A DNA stretch of 12,808 bases from Clostridia bacterium (GTDB lineage Bacteria > Bacillota > Clostridia > Oscillospirales > CAG-382). The notes beneath the pieces are model-generated. The model was not told the DNA's origin, searched no databases, and saw nothing but the letters and a program-made list of their open reading frames with translations. The translations under genes were made by a program, and so were the position numbers. Shown piece by piece: positions 12,359 through 12,808 of this stretch. The stretch spans positions 1 through 12,808 of the forward strand of contig JAGCNA010000281.1 of NCBI GenBank assembly GCA_017646185.1, given 5' to 3'. How positions within the stretch are numbered: position 1 is the first letter of the stretch; each line of letters starts with the position of its first letter.

Positions 12359-12808
12359 ATGGGAGCAATAAGAAAATTCGATACAAAAGTACAGCACTTA
12401 AAATATAAAGTATTGCGTGAGGTAGCGCGCCAGGCGTGGAGCGATACCTTGCTTGAAAATATCGTGGAGATACCCAAGATCATCTCTCCCGGTCCCAACC
12501 CCACAATGCGCTGCTGTATCTATAAGGAGCGCGCTATTCTCGGTGAGCGTATAAAGATCGCCATGGGCGGTGATAAGGATAACCCTAACGTTATTCAGGT
12601 TATCGATATCGCCTGCGATGAATGCTCTGCCGCAGGTTATGAGGTTACCGCATCCTGCCGCGGATGTCTTGCCCACCGTTGTGAGGACGTGTGTAAGCGT
12701 GGTGCAATTTCCTTTGACCACAACCACGTTGCTCATATAGATAAATCCAAGTGCGTTGAATGCGGTCAGTGCGCAAAGGTTTGCCCTTATTCCGCAATTA
12801 TCAACCAC
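12359..12808 (+). CDS. [FeFe] hydrogenase, group B-like, N-terminal part (cut by window edge)
   Basis: The first 150 codons of a gene that runs off the right edge. Residues 1-85 contain LKYKVLREVARQAW and RCCIYKERAI, an N-terminal block I associate with group B monomeric [FeFe] hydrogenases. C86 and C89 (ACDEC) are extra cysteines. Two [4Fe-4S] ferredoxin motifs follow: C100, C103, C108, C112 (one spacing is x4) and C132, C135, C138, C142 ending CPYSAI. The catalytic H-cluster domain would lie beyond the window, so hydrogenase identity is inferred from the N-terminal block and the neighbours; a 4Fe-4S protein of another kind is the alternative. AAGGAG at 12345-12350 overlaps the phosphatase stop and is eight bases from ATG 12359. 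If correct, this is the catalytic partner of the upstream sensor-like protein. Confidence 0.8.
   Translation, partial: MGAIRKFDTKVQHLKYKVLREVARQAWSDTLLENIVEIPKIISPGPNPTMRCCIYKERAILGERIKIAMGGDKDNPNVIQVIDIACDECSAAGYEVTASCRGCLAHRCEDVCKRGAISFDHNHVAHIDKSKCVECGQCAKVCPYSAIINH

Noticed and set aside
12398..12808. Minus-strand open frame of 136 codons at the right edge
   Set aside because: The plus strand here encodes ferredoxin motifs with correct cysteine spacing and a good ribosome-binding site at 12345-12350; the minus frame is its shadow.
1..12808. CRISPR arrays, tRNA/rRNA genes, insertion sequences, phage or toxin-antitoxin genes
   Set aside because: No regularly spaced repeats, transposase motifs, terminal inverted repeats or RNA-gene signatures were seen. 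Gaps between genes are all under about 200 bases and are accounted for by promoters, terminators and the leader.

Overview
The window looks like a chromosomal segment of an anaerobic, low-to-mid GC member of the Clostridia (Firmicutes/Bacillota), probably a gut or fermentative lineage. The grounds are AGGAGG/AAGGAG ribosome-binding sites, tightly packed co-directional genes with ATGA overlaps, a DUF3899-type membrane protein, and [FeFe]-hydrogenase-type iron-sulphur proteins beside a SpoIIE-type phosphatase. The species cannot be named from this sequence. Every convincing gene is on the + strand. No RNA gene, CRISPR array, insertion sequence or phage gene was seen.

Layout. (1) 1-2978: the tail of an oligopeptide/dipeptide-type ABC transporter operon. 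It has an OppD/DppD-like ATPase cut by the left edge, an OppF/DppF-like ATPase and a small DUF3899-like membrane protein, and it ends in a strong terminator (2984-3012). Both ATPases carry insertions in the nucleotide-binding domain, and both lack the cysteine pattern usual in the C-terminal tail. (2) 3014-6129: a self-contained four-gene unit with its own promoter and terminator: metallo-beta-lactamase-fold hydrolase, enolase-superfamily acid-sugar dehydratase, SDR oxidoreductase and small cupin. It reads as a catabolic cassette for a sugar acid or lactone of unknown identity. (3) 6172-8856: a second promoter drives a lysophospholipid-acyltransferase-like protein with a zinc ribbon and C-terminal extension, overlapping a GltS-like sodium/glutamate-type symporter. 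A weaker AT-rich terminator candidate follows. (4) 8861-12808: a third promoter with a roughly 100-base structured leader, then two tandem thioredoxin-like [2Fe-2S] ferredoxins, a divergent H-cluster protein fused to FeS and PAS domains, a SpoIIE/PP2C-type phosphatase, and the start of a group-B-like [FeFe] hydrogenase that runs off the right edge.

How the genes work together. Region 4 is the most interesting. Electron-carrier modules, an H-cluster protein with a PAS sensor domain, an output-type phosphatase and a probable catalytic hydrogenase share one transcript, with overlapping or near-touching junctions. My inference is a redox- or H2-sensing module that adjusts hydrogen metabolism through phosphatase signalling. 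It resembles what I recall of hfs-type hydrogenase clusters in thermophilic Clostridia, so it is poorly characterised rather than certainly new. Three start sites were moved to internal ATGs on ribosome-binding-site or promoter grounds: 4921, 6240 and 8996.
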